This document shows positions 51,093-59,812 of a stretch of DNA of 64,000 bases, piece after piece. The DNA comes from Frankiaceae bacterium (GTDB lineage: Bacteria > Actinomycetota > Actinomycetes > Mycobacteriales > SCTD01). Both the position numbers and the translations under genes were made by a program. How positions within the stretch are numbered: the stretch's first letter is position 1; every line of letters starts with the position of its first letter. Under the pieces are notes generated by a model. The model did no database searches. It had not been told where the DNA came from and saw nothing but the letters and a program-made list of their open reading frames with translations. The DNA lies in contig JAENVS010000008.1 of the NCBI GenBank assembly GCA_016650445.1, positions 1 to 64,000 on the forward strand, given 5' to 3'.

Positions 51093-52351
51093 CAGGGGAT
51101 CTGGATGCCCGAGATCGCCCGGCTGATGATCAGCCGCTGGATCTCGCTGGTGCCCTCGAAGATCGTGTAGATCTTCGCGTCGCGGTGCCAGCGCTCGACG
51201 GGGTACTCGCGGGTGTAGCCGTTGCCGCCCAGGATCTGGATCGCCTGCTCGGTGACCCAGACGGCGGTCTCGCCGGCGTACAGCTTGGACATCGAGCCCT
51301 CACCGCTGCTGAAGGGCACCGAGTTGCGGCCCATCCAGGCCGCGCGCCACACGAGCAGACGCGAGGCGTCGAGCCGGGTCTTCATGTCGGCGAGGGTGAA
51401 CGCGATGCCCTGGTTGGTGATGATCGGGCGGCCGAACTGCTCACGCGTCTTGGCGTACTCGAGGGAGTACTCGTACGCCGCCCGCGCGATGCCGACGGCC
51501 TGCGCCCCGACGCTGGGCCGGCTGGCCTCGAAGGTCGCCATGGCCGCCTGGCCGCCCTTCTCGCGCTCGGTCTTCACGTGGTGCCCGCGCTGGGCGGATT
51601 CCATCCGCTCCCGTGCCTTCGCGAGGCGCCCGTCGAGCTTCTCCTTGCCGCCGAGCAGGGCGGAGCCGGGGATGCGCAGGTCGTCGAGGATGACCTCTGA
51701 CGTGTGCGACGCACGGATGCCGTGCTTCTTGAACTTCTGGCCCTGTGCGAGGCCCTTGCCCTTGAACTCCGGGCCCACGACGAACGACGCCTGACCGCGC
51801 GCCTTGAGCTCCGGGTCGACCGCCGCGACGATGACGTGCACGTCGGCGATGCCGCCGTTGGTGATCCACGTCTTGACGCCGTTGAGGACCCACTCGTCCT
51901 TCGCCTCGTCGTACACCGCCGTGGTCTTCATGCTGCTGACGTCGGAGCCGGCGTTGGGCTCGGAGACGGCGAGCGCGCACAGCCGCGGGTCGTCCGGCGT
52001 ACCGAAGCACTGCGGCGCCCACTCGGCGAGCTGGTCCGGCGTGCCGTTGGCGAGGATGCCGGCGAGGCCGAGCGTCGTGCCGACGATCGACAGGCCGATG
52101 CCGGCGTCGCCCCAGAACAGCTCCTCCATCGTGATCGGCAGGCTGATGCCGGTCTCGTCGCCCCAGGTGCTGGCGAAGAAGTCGAGGCTGTAGATGCCCG
52201 CCTTCGCGGCCTCCTGGATGACCGGCCAGGGCGTCTCCTCGCGCTCGTCCCACTCGGAGGCGGCGGGGCGAATGACGTTGACGGAGAACTCGTGCAGCCA
52301 CTTCTGCAGGGTCCGCTGGTCCTCGGTGAGCTCGAGGGTGAAGCCGGTCAT
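51092..52351 (-). CDS. acyl-CoA dehydrogenase
   Basis: A 419-residue FAD-dependent acyl-CoA dehydrogenase, which introduces the alpha-beta double bond in a beta-oxidation-type step. Domains in order: helical N domain ([22 protein letters not shown]), the FAD/substrate strand segment [18 protein letters not shown] and [18 protein letters not shown], then the C-terminal helical domain [21 protein letters not shown] and the signature [39 protein letters not shown], whose glutamate region supplies the base in many members. An insert around residues 240-275 is rich in charge. ATG at 52351 is used. Substrate chain is unknown. Confidence 0.95.
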   Translation of the reverse strand: MTGFTLELTEDQRTLQKWLHEFSVNVIRPAASEWDEREETPWPVIQEAAKAGIYSLDFFASTWGDETGISLPITMEELFWGDAGIGLSIVGTTLGLAGILANGTPDQLAEWAPQCFGTPDDPRLCALAVSEPNAGSDVSSMKTTAVYDEAKDEWVLNGVKTWITNGGIADVHVIVAAVDPELKARGQASFVVGPEFKGKGLAQGQKFKKHGIRASHTSEVILDDLRIPGSALLGGKEKLDGRLAKARERMESAQRGHHVKTEREKGGQAAMATFEASRPSVGAQAVGIARAAYEYSLEYAKTREQFGRPIITNQGIAFTLADMKTRLDASRLLVWRAAWMGRNSVPFSSGEGSMSKLYAGETAVWVTEQAIQILGGNGYTREYPVERWHRDAKIYTIFEGTSEIQRLIISRAISGIQIP

Positions 52352-52376
52352 GGCGCGCTCCTGGGGCGTGGGGGGG

Positions 52377-52391
52377 GTTACCGGCGGTAAC
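52377..52391. promoter_or_regulatory. perfect palindromic operator, copy 1
   Basis: GTTACCGGCGGTAAC has 7-bp perfect arms around one base. It is 26 bases upstream of the acyl-CoA dehydrogenase ATG (minus strand) and 80 bases from an identical-arm second copy. Confidence 0.85.
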
Positions 52392-52456
52392 AGTGCGCGC
52401 GGCGGCGCCGCCGTGTCAAGCGTGGCGAGCGTCACGGCGCGTACCGCTTGACCAGT

Positions 52457-52471
52457 GTTACCGCCGGTAAC
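52457..52471. promoter_or_regulatory. perfect palindromic operator, copy 2
   Basis: GTTACCGCCGGTAAC has the same arms as copy 1 and differs only at its central base. It ends 12 bases before the hydrolase ATG at 52484, so occupancy would block that gene's initiation region. Confidence 0.85.
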
Positions 52472-52483
52472 ATCCTGGGGCGT

Positions 52484-53398
52484 ATGGCATCTGTGACCGC
52501 CCGTTCCCTTGTCGTGCACGGCCACCGCGTCCACTACGTCGAGGCGGGTGCCGACAGCGGCGGCCCCGTCGTGGTGCTCATCCACGGCATCGCCTCGCGC
52601 GCCTTCCAGTGGCACGGCGTCATGGCCGACCTCGGCGAGACCTGCCACGTCATCGCCGCCGACCTGCTCGGGCACGGCGAGTCGGCGAAGCCGCGCGGGG
52701 ACTACTCCCTCGGCGCCCACGCCTGCGGCCTGCGTGACCTGCTCGCGGCGCTCGGCCACGACCGCGTCACCCTCGTCGGGCACTCGCTCGGCGGCGGCAT
52801 CGCGATGCAGTTCGCCTACCAGTTCCCGGAGCGGGTGGAGCGGCTCGCGCTCATCGACAGCGGCGGGCTCGGGCCGGAGGTGAGCGCGTGGCTGCGGGCC
52901 GCGTCCCTGCCGGGGTCCGAGGTGGTGCTCCCGGTGCTCACGGCGTCGTACGTGCGCCGGGCCGGTGGCGCGCTCGGTCGCGTGCTGGCGAAGGCACGGA
53001 TCACCCTCCCGCCGGGGCTGGCCGAGGTGATGGTCAGCTTCGCGTCGCTGTCGGACCCGGCCACCCGATCGGCGTTCATCCACACCGCGAGGTCGGTGCT
53101 CGACGTCGCCGGCCAGCGGATCGATGCCCGTGACCGGCTCTACCTCGCGGCCGATCTGCCGCTGCTCGTCGTCTGGGGCGGCCGCGACACGATCATCCCG
53201 CTGTCGCACGGCACGTCGCTGGCGGCGAAGATCCCGTCAGCCCGGCTCGCGGTGTTCGCCCGGTCCGGGCACTTCCCGCACCTGAGCGAGCCGGCCCGGC
53301 TGGCCGCGGTGCTCGGCGACTTCATCGCGGACACCGACGCGGCCAAGCTCGACCCGACGTCGCTCACCGAGCGCCTCCGCCACCCGCTGTCCGCGTAG
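52484..53398 (+). CDS. alpha/beta hydrolase
   Basis: A 304-residue cytoplasmic alpha/beta hydrolase. [17 protein letters not shown] forms the oxyanion region; the nucleophile elbow is [10 protein letters not shown], the acid lies in [12 protein letters not shown] and the histidine in [13 protein letters not shown]. The sequence resembles epoxide-hydrolase/esterase or 2-hydroxymuconate-semialdehyde-hydrolase-like members; the precise reaction is not evident. The ATG at 52484 is chosen because the in-frame start at 52448 would place the operator inside the gene. Shared control with the divergent acyl-CoA dehydrogenase and TetR suggests it cleaves an acyl or thioester compound in the same pathway. 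Confidence 0.9.
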   Translation: MASVTARSLVVHGHRVHYVEAGADSGGPVVVLIHGIASRAFQWHGVMADLGETCHVIAADLLGHGESAKPRGDYSLGAHACGLRDLLAALGHDRVTLVGHSLGGGIAMQFAYQFPERVERLALIDSGGLGPEVSAWLRAASLPGSEVVLPVLTASYVRRAGGALGRVLAKARITLPPGLAEVMVSFASLSDPATRSAFIHTARSVLDVAGQRIDARDRLYLAADLPLLVVWGGRDTIIPLSHGTSLAAKIPSARLAVFARSGHFPHLSEPARLAAVLGDFIADTDAAKLDPTSLTERLRHPLSA

Positions 53399-53477
53399 TG
53401 CGCCCTGCCGCCAGACCCACGTCCTTCACCGGCGGGGCGACCTTGATCGATCATCGAAAGGCGACCCCGGCGGCGGG

Positions 53478-54041
53478 TCAGTTGCTGGCCTTGTCGAGCT
53501 CGGCTTGGGCTTCGGCCGGCAGGAGGCCGTGGGTGCAGTCGGCACCCTTCTCCCCGCCCTGGCCGCCGCCGGCGTACTCCTTGACGAACGTCGCGAGCCG
53601 CTCGTCATCGGCCTTGTCGACGCTGAGCTGAGCACCCCAGGTCGAGGCCATGAACTTCCCGGGCTGACCCGGGTACGGCGAGACGAGCACGTACTCCTTG
53701 TTCAGGTCGGCCAACGCCGCGATGCGCGCGATGTCCGCCGCAGACGCGTCCGGCAGGTACGTCAGCCAGACCGCGCCGTGCTCCTGGGAGTGGACGGCGA
53801 ACTCGTTGGGCACCGGGGCGGTGTAGACACCGCACCGCAGCCAGGCGGTCCAGTGCGTGCCGCCCGCCGGTGGGGTGTGGTCGTAGGTGACCGGGCCCTC
53901 CTTGTGCAGCGGCTTCGGTTCCTCCGTGAACGTCTGCAGCCCGTCGATGGACGGCTTGGGCGTCTCGGCTCCCGAGCTGCAGCCGGAGATCGTCAGGGTC
54001 AGGGCGAGCAGGGCGAGAGCAGTACGGGGCACGCGCTGCAC
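53478..54041 (-). CDS. DUF3105 family lipoprotein
   Basis: A 187-residue exported lipoprotein with signal peptide RVPRTALALLALTLTISGC (lipobox ISGC) and a DUF3105 domain: TYDHTPPAGGTHWTAWLRCGVYTAPVPNEFAVHSQEHGAVWLTY, with conserved histidines in HTPPAGGTH and SQEHGAV, then LVSPYPGQPGKFMASTWGAQL. The family is common in actinobacteria and often associated with DUF305 and metal-related genes; function is not established. The two conserved His clusters hint at metal binding. GTG 54041 is used; GTG 54032 is an alternative. It is divergent from ohr with 62 bases between. Confidence 0.87.
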   Translation of the reverse strand: MQRVPRTALALLALTLTISGCSSGAETPKPSIDGLQTFTEEPKPLHKEGPVTYDHTPPAGGTHWTAWLRCGVYTAPVPNEFAVHSQEHGAVWLTYLPDASAADIARIAALADLNKEYVLVSPYPGQPGKFMASTWGAQLSVDKADDERLATFVKEYAGGGQGGEKGADCTHGLLPAEAQAELDKASN

Positions 54042-54090
54042 GCTAAAGGGTGCCGCGTGAGGGCGCTGTGAGTGGCCCGCGCTGCGGGCA

Positions 54091-54096
54091 TAGGGT
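54091..54096 (+). promoter_or_regulatory. probable -10 element, leaderless promoter of ohr
   Basis: TAGGGT ends 7 bases before the ATG at 54104, with no ribosome site between. Confidence 0.5.
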
Positions 54097-54103
54097 CCGC
54101 GCC

Positions 54104-54532
54104 ATGGACATCCTCTACACGGCAGTGGCAACGGCGCGCGGAGGTCGCGAGGGCGAGGTCGTCAGCGACGACGGCGTCATCGATGTGCTGCTCGCGCACC
54201 CCAAGGAGCTCGGCGGGCCCGGGGGCGACAAGACCAACCCCGAGCAGCTGTTCGCCGCGGGCTACGCGGCCTGCTTCCACTCGGCGCTGAAGCGGGTGGC
54301 CGGCAAGGACAAGCTCGACGTGACCGAGTCGTCGATCACGGCGCACGTCGGGCTCGGCATCGACGGCAAGGCGTTCGGCCTCGCGGTGACCCTCGTCGGC
54401 CGCTTCCCCAACCTCGACGAGGCGCAGGGGCACGAGCTCATGGAGAAGGCCCACCAGGTGTGCCCCTACTCCCGCGCGACTCGGGACAACATCGAGGTCA
54501 CGCTGCAGGTCGCACCCGAGTACGTCATCTGA
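54104..54532 (+). CDS. ohr: organic hydroperoxide resistance protein (Ohr)
   Basis: A 142-residue OsmC/Ohr thiol peroxidase that reduces organic hydroperoxides with a lipoyl- or thiol-based donor. The catalytic cysteines are Cys57 in AAGYAACFHSAL and Cys120 in AHQVCPYSRATR, with the Ohr-type arginine segment present (VATARGGREG) and TNPEQLFAAGYAACF typical of Ohr. It has no adjacent ohrR (MarR) gene, so its control must be elsewhere. The ATG at 54104 is preferred to 54050 because the family begins at MDILYTA and a leaderless promoter precedes it. Confidence 0.93.
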   Translation: MDILYTAVATARGGREGEVVSDDGVIDVLLAHPKELGGPGGDKTNPEQLFAAGYAACFHSALKRVAGKDKLDVTESSITAHVGLGIDGKAFGLAVTLVGRFPNLDEAQGHELMEKAHQVCPYSRATRDNIEVTLQVAPEYVI

Positions 54533-54542
54533 CGCACGCTGG

Positions 54543-55787
54543 TCAGTCGAGGACGCGCTCGCCCTTGCCGACCACGACGACGCCTCCCGGCGTGACGGTG
54601 AGGCCGCGCGCCCGGTCGGCCTCGGGATCGACGCCGAGCTCGACGCCGGCACCGATGATGACGTTCTTGTCGACGATGGCGTTCTGCACGACCGCGCCGC
54701 GGCCGACGTCGACGCCGTGCAGCAGCACGCTGCCGGTCACCTCAGCACCGGAGTGGATCCGCACGCCGGGCGACAGGATCGACTTGCGCGAGATGCCGCC
54801 CGAGACGATGACCCCCTGGCTGATCAGCGTGTCGACGGCGAACCCAGTGCGGCCCGGCTCCTCGAGCACGAACTTCGCGGGCGGCAGGGCCGGTGATGAC
54901 GTGAGGATCGGCCAGCGCCGGTTGTAGAGGTTGAAGATCGGGTGGACCGAGACGAGGTCCATGTGCGCGTCGTAGTACGCGTCGAGCGTCCCGACGTCGC
55001 GCCAGTAGCCGCGGTCGCGATCGGTGGCGCCCGGGATGTCGTTGTCCTTGAAGTCGTAGACCTGCGCGGCGCCATGACCGACGAGCATCGGGATGATGTT
55101 GCCTCCCATGTCGTGCACGGAGCCCTCATCACCGGCATCCACCTTGACGGCCTCGAGCAGCGCCTCCGTCGAGAAGACGTAGTTGCCCATCGAGGCGAAG
55201 ACCTCGTCGGGCGAGTCCGGCAGACCAGGAGGATCGACCGGCTTCTCGAGGAACCGCTCGATCTGCCGCCCGTCAGGGGCGGTCTGGATGACGCCGAACT
55301 GCGAGGCCTCCACTCGCGGCACCCGGATCCCGGCGACGGTCACCCCCGCACCTGACTCGACGTGCTGGTCGACCATCTGCCGCGGGTCCATGCGGTAGAC
55401 GTGGTCGGCACCGAACACGACCACGTGCTCGGGCTTCTCGTCGTACACCAGGTTGAGCGACTGATGGATCGCGTCGGCCGACCCCTTGAACCACTGCGGC
55501 CCGAGCCGCTGCTGAGCCGGCACCGGCGTCACGTAGTTGCCCAGCAGCGTCGACATCCGCCACGTCGTCGTGATGTGCCGGTCGAGCGAGTGCGACTTGT
55601 ACTGCGTGAGCACCACGATCCGCAGGTAGCCCGCGTTGACGAGGTTGGACAGCACGAAGTCGACCAGGCGGTAGATCCCGCCGAAGGGCACCGCGGGCTT
55701 CGCGCGGTCGGCCGTGAGCGGCGACAGCCGCTTGCCCTCGCCGCCGGCGAGCACGATGCCGAGCACACGAGGCTGTCGGGTGCTCAT
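54543..55787 (-). CDS. glgC: glucose-1-phosphate adenylyltransferase
   Basis: A 414-residue ADP-glucose pyrophosphorylase, the committing step of glycogen or maltose-1-phosphate synthesis. The N-terminal nucleotidyltransferase motif [23 protein letters not shown] and the [15 protein letters not shown] segment are intact, as are [14 protein letters not shown], the glucose-1-phosphate site [10 protein letters not shown] and the C-terminal left-handed beta-helix ([47 protein letters not shown]). It is divergent from glgA with only 32 bases between starts, the same arrangement as Rv1213/Rv1212c in M. tuberculosis. Confidence 0.97.
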   Translation of the reverse strand: MSTRQPRVLGIVLAGGEGKRLSPLTADRAKPAVPFGGIYRLVDFVLSNLVNAGYLRIVVLTQYKSHSLDRHITTTWRMSTLLGNYVTPVPAQQRLGPQWFKGSADAIHQSLNLVYDEKPEHVVVFGADHVYRMDPRQMVDQHVESGAGVTVAGIRVPRVEASQFGVIQTAPDGRQIERFLEKPVDPPGLPDSPDEVFASMGNYVFSTEALLEAVKVDAGDEGSVHDMGGNIIPMLVGHGAAQVYDFKDNDIPGATDRDRGYWRDVGTLDAYYDAHMDLVSVHPIFNLYNRRWPILTSSPALPPAKFVLEEPGRTGFAVDTLISQGVIVSGGISRKSILSPGVRIHSGAEVTGSVLLHGVDVGRGAVVQNAIVDKNVIIGAGVELGVDPEADRARGLTVTPGGVVVVGKGERVLD

Positions 55788-55806
55788 GAGACGGAGTCTG
55801 TCGCAC

Positions 55807-55812
55807 TACGGT
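55807..55812 (+). promoter_or_regulatory. probable -10 element, leaderless promoter of glgA
   Basis: TACGGT ends 7 bases before the ATG at 55820, within the 32-base glgC/glgA intergenic gap. Confidence 0.5.
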
Positions 55813-55819
55813 CGCTCTT

Positions 55820-57007
55820 ATGCGCATCGGCCTGGTGACACGTGAGTGGCCTCCGGCGGTGTACGGCGGCGCCGGGGTGCACGTGGAGTACCTGGCCCGC
55901 GAGCTGCGCCGGCTGGTGGACGTCGACGTCCACTGTTTCGGTGGCGACCGTCCGGACGCGACCGGGCACCAGCCCGACCCACATCTCGCCGACGCCAACG
56001 CCGCGCTCCAGACGCTGTCCGTGGACCTGCGCATCACGCCGGCACTTGCCGGGTCTGACGTCGTGCACTCCCACACGTGGTACGCCAACCTGGCCGGCCA
56101 CCTGGCCAAGCTCCTGCACGGCATCCCGCACGTGATGACGGTGCACTCGCTCGAGCCACTCCGGCCCTGGAAGGCCGAGCAGCTCGGCGGCGGCTACCGG
56201 CTCTCCTCCTGGGCGGAGGAGACGGCGGTGCTGTCCGCCGACGCCGTCATCGCGGTGAGCGAGGGGATGGCGCGCGACGTCGTCGCCGCCTACCCGGGGC
56301 TCGACCCGGGCCGCGTGCACGTCGTGCACAACGGGATCGACGCCGTCGAGTACCAACCGGTCGCCGCCACCGACGTCCTCGAACGCCACGGCATCGACAT
56401 CGGTACGCCGTACACGCTGTTCGTCGGGCGCATCACCCGACAGAAGGGCCTGTCGCACCTGCTTCGCGCGGCCCGCGACCTGCCCGGCCAGCTGGTGCTG
56501 TGCGCCGGCGCCCCGGACACCCCCGAGATCGCTGCCGAGGCCCGCGACCTCGTCACGGAGCTGCAGGCCGCGCGCGACGGCGTGGTCTGGATCCAGGACA
56601 TGCTGCCCCGCCAGGACGTCGTACAGCTTCTCTCGCACGCGACGGTGTTCGTCTGCCCGTCGGTCTACGAGCCGCTCGGGATCGTGAACCTCGAGGCGAT
56701 GGCGTGCGGCACCGCCGTCGTCGCGTCAGCGGTCGGCGGCATCCCCGAGGTCGTCGTCGACGGCGTCACCGGACTGCTCGTTCGGTACGACGAGCAGGAC
56801 CCAGCCGCTTTCGAACGGGACCTCGCCGCGCGTCTGACCGAGCTGCTCACCGACCCCGCCCGGGCGGCTGCGATGGGCCGGGCCGGACGAGAGCGGGCGA
56901 TCGCGGACTTCGGCTGGCACGCCATCGCCCGTCGTACGGTCGAGCTCTACGCCGAGGTGCTCAGCCGGAAGACCCGGATATCGCGGCCGCCGCTCAGCTC
57001 GACATAG
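55820..57007 (+). CDS. glgA: GT4 glycogen / maltose-1-phosphate synthase (GlgA/GlgM type)
   Basis: A 395-residue retaining glycosyltransferase of the actinobacterial GT4 GlgA type. N-terminal donor-free lobe RIGLVTREWPPAVYGGAGVHVEYLARELR with the KxGG-like YGGAG; HSHTWYANLAGHLA; then the nucleotide-sugar lobe LFVGRITRQKGLSHLLRAA and the catalytic E-x7-E region SVYEPLGIVNLEAMACGTAVVASAVGGIPEVVVDG. In mycobacteria the counterpart (GlgM, Rv1212c) uses ADP-glucose made by GlgC and glucose-1-phosphate to form maltose-1-phosphate. The last 61 bases overlap the convergent deazaflavin oxidoreductase gene. Confidence 0.94.
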   Translation: MRIGLVTREWPPAVYGGAGVHVEYLARELRRLVDVDVHCFGGDRPDATGHQPDPHLADANAALQTLSVDLRITPALAGSDVVHSHTWYANLAGHLAKLLHGIPHVMTVHSLEPLRPWKAEQLGGGYRLSSWAEETAVLSADAVIAVSEGMARDVVAAYPGLDPGRVHVVHNGIDAVEYQPVAATDVLERHGIDIGTPYTLFVGRITRQKGLSHLLRAARDLPGQLVLCAGAPDTPEIAAEARDLVTELQAARDGVVWIQDMLPRQDVVQLLSHATVFVCPSVYEPLGIVNLEAMACGTAVVASAVGGIPEVVVDGVTGLLVRYDEQDPAAFERDLAARLTELLTDPARAAAMGRAGRERAIADFGWHAIARRTVELYAEVLSRKTRISRPPLSST

Positions 57008-57438
57008 CGGTCGTACGTCGGCCACATCTTCGACAGCCGTGGCCACACCGCGGCCTTCTCCCCCGCAGTGAGCAGGTGCGCCGACACGTCGTACGTCTTT
57101 CCCTCGTACGCCACCCGCGCCGCCGGCGTCTTCATCAGGTTGCCGCTCCAGGCCGGGTGCTTCACCTGGCCGAAGTTGCTCGCGACCACGAACCACGCAC
57201 CGTCGCCGTCGGGCATGCACGCGAGCGGCGTGACGCGCTGCTGCCCGGTTTTCGCGCCCGTGTGCGTCAGCACCAGGCTCGGCAGCAGCAGCGAGCTGAC
57301 GACGAACTTGCCACGCGTCAGCTTGCTCAGCGTCCGGTCGAGCGGCGGCATCACGTGCTTCGCGATCGGCGCGAACCGCGGGGAGCCCGACACCTTCTGC
57401 ACCACCCGGCCGACCCGGCCGTCGACGTCGAACCTCAT
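56947..57438 (-). CDS. deazaflavin (F420)-dependent nitroreductase-family protein
   Basis: A 163-residue protein of the actinobacterial DDN/nitroreductase family that binds deazaflavin F420. Typical is PSLVLTHTGAKTGQQRVTPLACMPDGDGAWFVVASNFGQVKHPAWSGNLMKTPAARVAYEGKTYDV, the split-barrel core with the F420-binding lysine/threonine stretch. Members reduce quinones or nitro-compounds; here the substrate is open. It implies the organism makes F420. The leaderless-type -10 TAGGGT is 6 bases before the ATG. Its 3' end overlaps glgA by 61 bases. Confidence 0.9.
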   Translation of the reverse strand: MRFDVDGRVGRVVQKVSGSPRFAPIAKHVMPPLDRTLSKLTRGKFVVSSLLLPSLVLTHTGAKTGQQRVTPLACMPDGDGAWFVVASNFGQVKHPAWSGNLMKTPAARVAYEGKTYDVSAHLLTAGEKAAVWPRLSKMWPTYDRYVELSGGRDIRVFRLSTSA

Positions 57439-57444
57439 GACGAG

Positions 57445-57450
57445 ACCCTA
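57445..57450 (-). promoter_or_regulatory. probable -10 element, leaderless promoter of the deazaflavin oxidoreductase
   Basis: TAGGGT on the minus strand ends 6 bases before the ATG at 57438. Only 18 bases separate this gene from the divergent SnoaL-like gene. Confidence 0.45.
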
Positions 57451-57456
57451 TGCCGC

Positions 57457-57831
57457 ATGGCAATCACGGACGCGACCCTGCGGGCGTTCCTGGCCGCATT
57501 CAACGCGCACGACGTCGACGCGGTGATGGGCTTCTTCACCGACGACTGCGTCTTCGAGACGCCGAGAGGTCCTGATCCGTGGGGCACCCGACTGGTCGGC
57601 CCCGCCGCCGTCCGCACGGGCATCCAGGGCCGCTTCGACGGGATCCCCGACGTGCGGTACGACAACGACGAGCACTGGGTGGTCGGCGACGACCATGCGG
57701 TGTCCCGGTGGACGTTGAGTGGCACGTCGACGGAGGGCACGCGGATCGAGGTCCGCGGGTGCGACCTGTTCGACGTCAGCAAGGACGGCCGGATCCTCCG
57801 CAAGGACTCCTACTGGAAGATCGTCACCTGA
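57457..57831 (+). CDS. SnoaL-like/NTF2-fold protein
   Basis: A 124-residue single-domain protein of the SnoaL-like (nuclear transport factor 2) fold: ATLRAFLAAFNAHDVDAVMGFFTDDCVFETPRG, then the RFDGIPDVRYDNDEHWVVGDDHAVSRWTLSGTSTEG strands and DLFDVSKDGRILRKDSYWK. The cone-shaped fold binds small hydrophobic ligands and may be catalytic (isomerase or dehydratase) or not. The ATG at 57457 gives the standard N terminus. Its stop overlaps the convergent suhB by 8 bases. Confidence 0.85.
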   Translation: MAITDATLRAFLAAFNAHDVDAVMGFFTDDCVFETPRGPDPWGTRLVGPAAVRTGIQGRFDGIPDVRYDNDEHWVVGDDHAVSRWTLSGTSTEGTRIEVRGCDLFDVSKDGRILRKDSYWKIVT

Positions 57832-58627
57832 GCGGATCGGCGTCGGCGTCTCCGGCAACAAGGATCTCGTGCAGGGCATCGAAGACGCCCGGTGCAGCGG
57901 CGACCACGAGGTCGTACGACGCCGGCCGGCCGCACAGCCCCTCGACACGCGCACCGGCCTCGGTCGCGATGAGCCGACCGGCCGACAGGTCCCACGGCGA
58001 CAGGCCCTGCTCGTAGTAGGCATCGGTCCGACCGGCGGCGACGCCGCAGAGATCCAGAGCACCCGACCCGAGCCGCCGGATGTCGCGGACCGCCGGCAGC
58101 AGCGTCGGCAGCAGCAGAGCCTGGGCGGCTCGGCGCCGTTCGTCGTACCCGAAGCCGGTCGCGACCAGCGCCTGCCCGAGCGAGGTCACCGTCGAGCAGC
58201 GCAGCGACGCGCCGTTGAGGGTCGAGCCACTGCCCCGGACTGCCTGCCAGAGCTCGTCCTTCGACGGGTCGTAGACGACGCCGACCACCGTGCCCTCGGC
58301 GTCCTCGATGCCGATCGACACCGCCCACTGCGGGATGCCGTAGAGGTAGTTGACCGTCCCGTCGATCGGGTCGACGACCCAGCGCAGGCCCGTCGTCCCC
58401 TCGTCGCTCGTCCCCTCCTCGCCGAGCAGGCCGTCATCGGGACGCGCCGCCCGGATCCCGTCGACGAGCAGCCGCTCGACCGCCTTGTCGGCGGCGGTCA
58501 CGACATCGGTCGGGCTCGACTTCGGGTCGAGCTGCTCGACCCCGACCCGCATCTCCAGCGCCAGCGCCCCCGCCTCGCGGGCGAGGCTGGCCGCGAGCTC
58601 GAGCAGCTCGGCTGGGTCCGCGGTCAC
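57824..58627 (-). CDS. suhB: inositol-1-monophosphatase
   Basis: A 267-residue Mg2+-dependent phosphatase of the inositol monophosphatase family, giving myo-inositol from inositol phosphate; the actinobacterial counterpart is SuhB (Rv2701c), relevant to phosphatidylinositol and mycothiol supply. Metal-site motifs: the glutamate in GEEGTSDEG, WVVDPIDGTVNYLYGIPQWAVSIG, and the aspartate in LSPWDLSAGRLIATEAGARVEG. GTG start at 58627. In M. tuberculosis it belongs to the dut/DUF4193 neighbourhood, but here it is 8.4 kb downstream of DUF4193. Confidence 0.95.
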   Translation of the reverse strand: MTADPAELLELAASLAREAGALALEMRVGVEQLDPKSSPTDVVTAADKAVERLLVDGIRAARPDDGLLGEEGTSDEGTTGLRWVVDPIDGTVNYLYGIPQWAVSIGIEDAEGTVVGVVYDPSKDELWQAVRGSGSTLNGASLRCSTVTSLGQALVATGFGYDERRRAAQALLLPTLLPAVRDIRRLGSGALDLCGVAAGRTDAYYEQGLSPWDLSAGRLIATEAGARVEGLCGRPASYDLVVAAAPGVFDALHEILVAGDADADPLR

Positions 58628-58641
58628 CGGGCCAGTCTCGG

Positions 58642-59715
58642 CTACGGCTGCGCGGTCGCCAGGAGCAGGTCCGTCGGCAGTCCGGTCAGCGGCGCCCCCC
58701 GTGCCTCCCCCGCCCGCCGCAGCGACACGGCGAGCTCCTTGCCGTCCCGGGCTGTTGTGTACAGCACCGCTCGCGCCCCGCCACTCACGTCGACGACCTC
58801 ACGCCCGTCACGTGGGGTCGCGAACACCCCGAGTACGGCGCCGTCCGAGAGCCGTAGCCGAACCGCGCGACCCGCGGGCGCGTCGTCGTTCTCGCCGCAG
58901 CAGTCCTGCCCGCGCTCGACCACCACGGCCTCGCCGGGAGCCACGAGTGCCGCCTCCTCGAAGTGCGCGTAGCCCTTCTGTGCCTCCGCCCCCTGGGGGC
59001 GGAGGCAGCGGCCGAACCCCGCACCGGGATGTCCGCGAGGGTGGTCGAGGTCGATGACACACAGCCCGATGCTCTCGTCGCTGTCCCCGACCGCCGTGCC
59101 GACGAGCGTTCGCGCTCCGATCCAGTCGAGGTCGCCAAGACCTTCGGGGTAGCCGCCCGGCGGTGCGCCTTCGGCGTACGGCATGCGAGCTCGCACGGTC
59201 GCCACGTCGCCGGCCAAGTCGGCGATGACGAGGTCCTGGTTGCCCTCGGTCCAGGCAAGGGCTCGTCCGTCCGCCCGAACCCCGACGTCGTAACTGGCCT
59301 TGTCAGACACGAGACGACCGGCGCCGGAGCCGGGCCGGTAGCACCGGAGCTCGCGCGGTGACGGCGACGTCACATCTGCAGGGCCCCACACGACACACGC
59401 AGTTGGCGAGTTCCCCGAAGACAACGACACCCGGTTCACGACGTGCCGCGGCGGACCGTCGAGGCGGCGGACCAGCGTCGCGGAGTGGCTGCCGCGTGAG
59501 ACGGCGTACAGGGCCAGACCGCCGCGCTTGTCGGCGACCGCGAGCAGGAGCGAGTCGGCAGCGGGCAACGCAGACGCCGCGGGGCTGGGCAGTGGCGACG
59601 GGCTTCCAGTCGCGGTAGGTGTGGGTGTCGGCACGGACGAGGCCGCCCGGGGACCGCTTTCCGACGTACACGCCGTCAGCGAGAGCAGGAGGCAGCCGAG
59701 GATCCGCAGACGCAC
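58642..59715 (-). CDS. secreted lipoprotein with propeller-like repeats
   Basis: A 357-residue lipoprotein of unknown function. The N terminus VRLRILGCLLLSLTACTSES has a lipobox (SLTAC), then a Ser/Thr/Pro-rich linker to about residue 45. The rest is beta-rich (LLLAVADKRGGLALYAVSRGSHSATLVRRLDG; RLVSDKASYDVGVRADGRALAWTEGNQDLVIADLAGD), in the style of TolB/WD-like propellers. A Cys-Cys pair in QDCCGENDDAP may be oxidised. The GTG at 59715 gives the proper signal peptide; the longer open frame is antisense. It lies 14 bases downstream of suhB's start region on the same strand and may share its transcript. Confidence 0.78.
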   Translation of the reverse strand: MRLRILGCLLLSLTACTSESGPRAASSVPTPTPTATGSPSPLPSPAASALPAADSLLLAVADKRGGLALYAVSRGSHSATLVRRLDGPPRHVVNRVSLSSGNSPTACVVWGPADVTSPSPRELRCYRPGSGAGRLVSDKASYDVGVRADGRALAWTEGNQDLVIADLAGDVATVRARMPYAEGAPPGGYPEGLGDLDWIGARTLVGTAVGDSDESIGLCVIDLDHPRGHPGAGFGRCLRPQGAEAQKGYAHFEEAALVAPGEAVVVERGQDCCGENDDAPAGRAVRLRLSDGAVLGVFATPRDGREVVDVSGGARAVLYTTARDGKELAVSLRRAGEARGAPLTGLPTDLLLATAQP

Positions 59716-59812
59716 TGCGGCAACGTAGCGACCCGGGCGCACCCCCGTGGCAGGCATCGGACACGATGGAGGAGAACGACGTTCGGTTTCGGCCCGACCC
59801 CGAGGAGCACCC

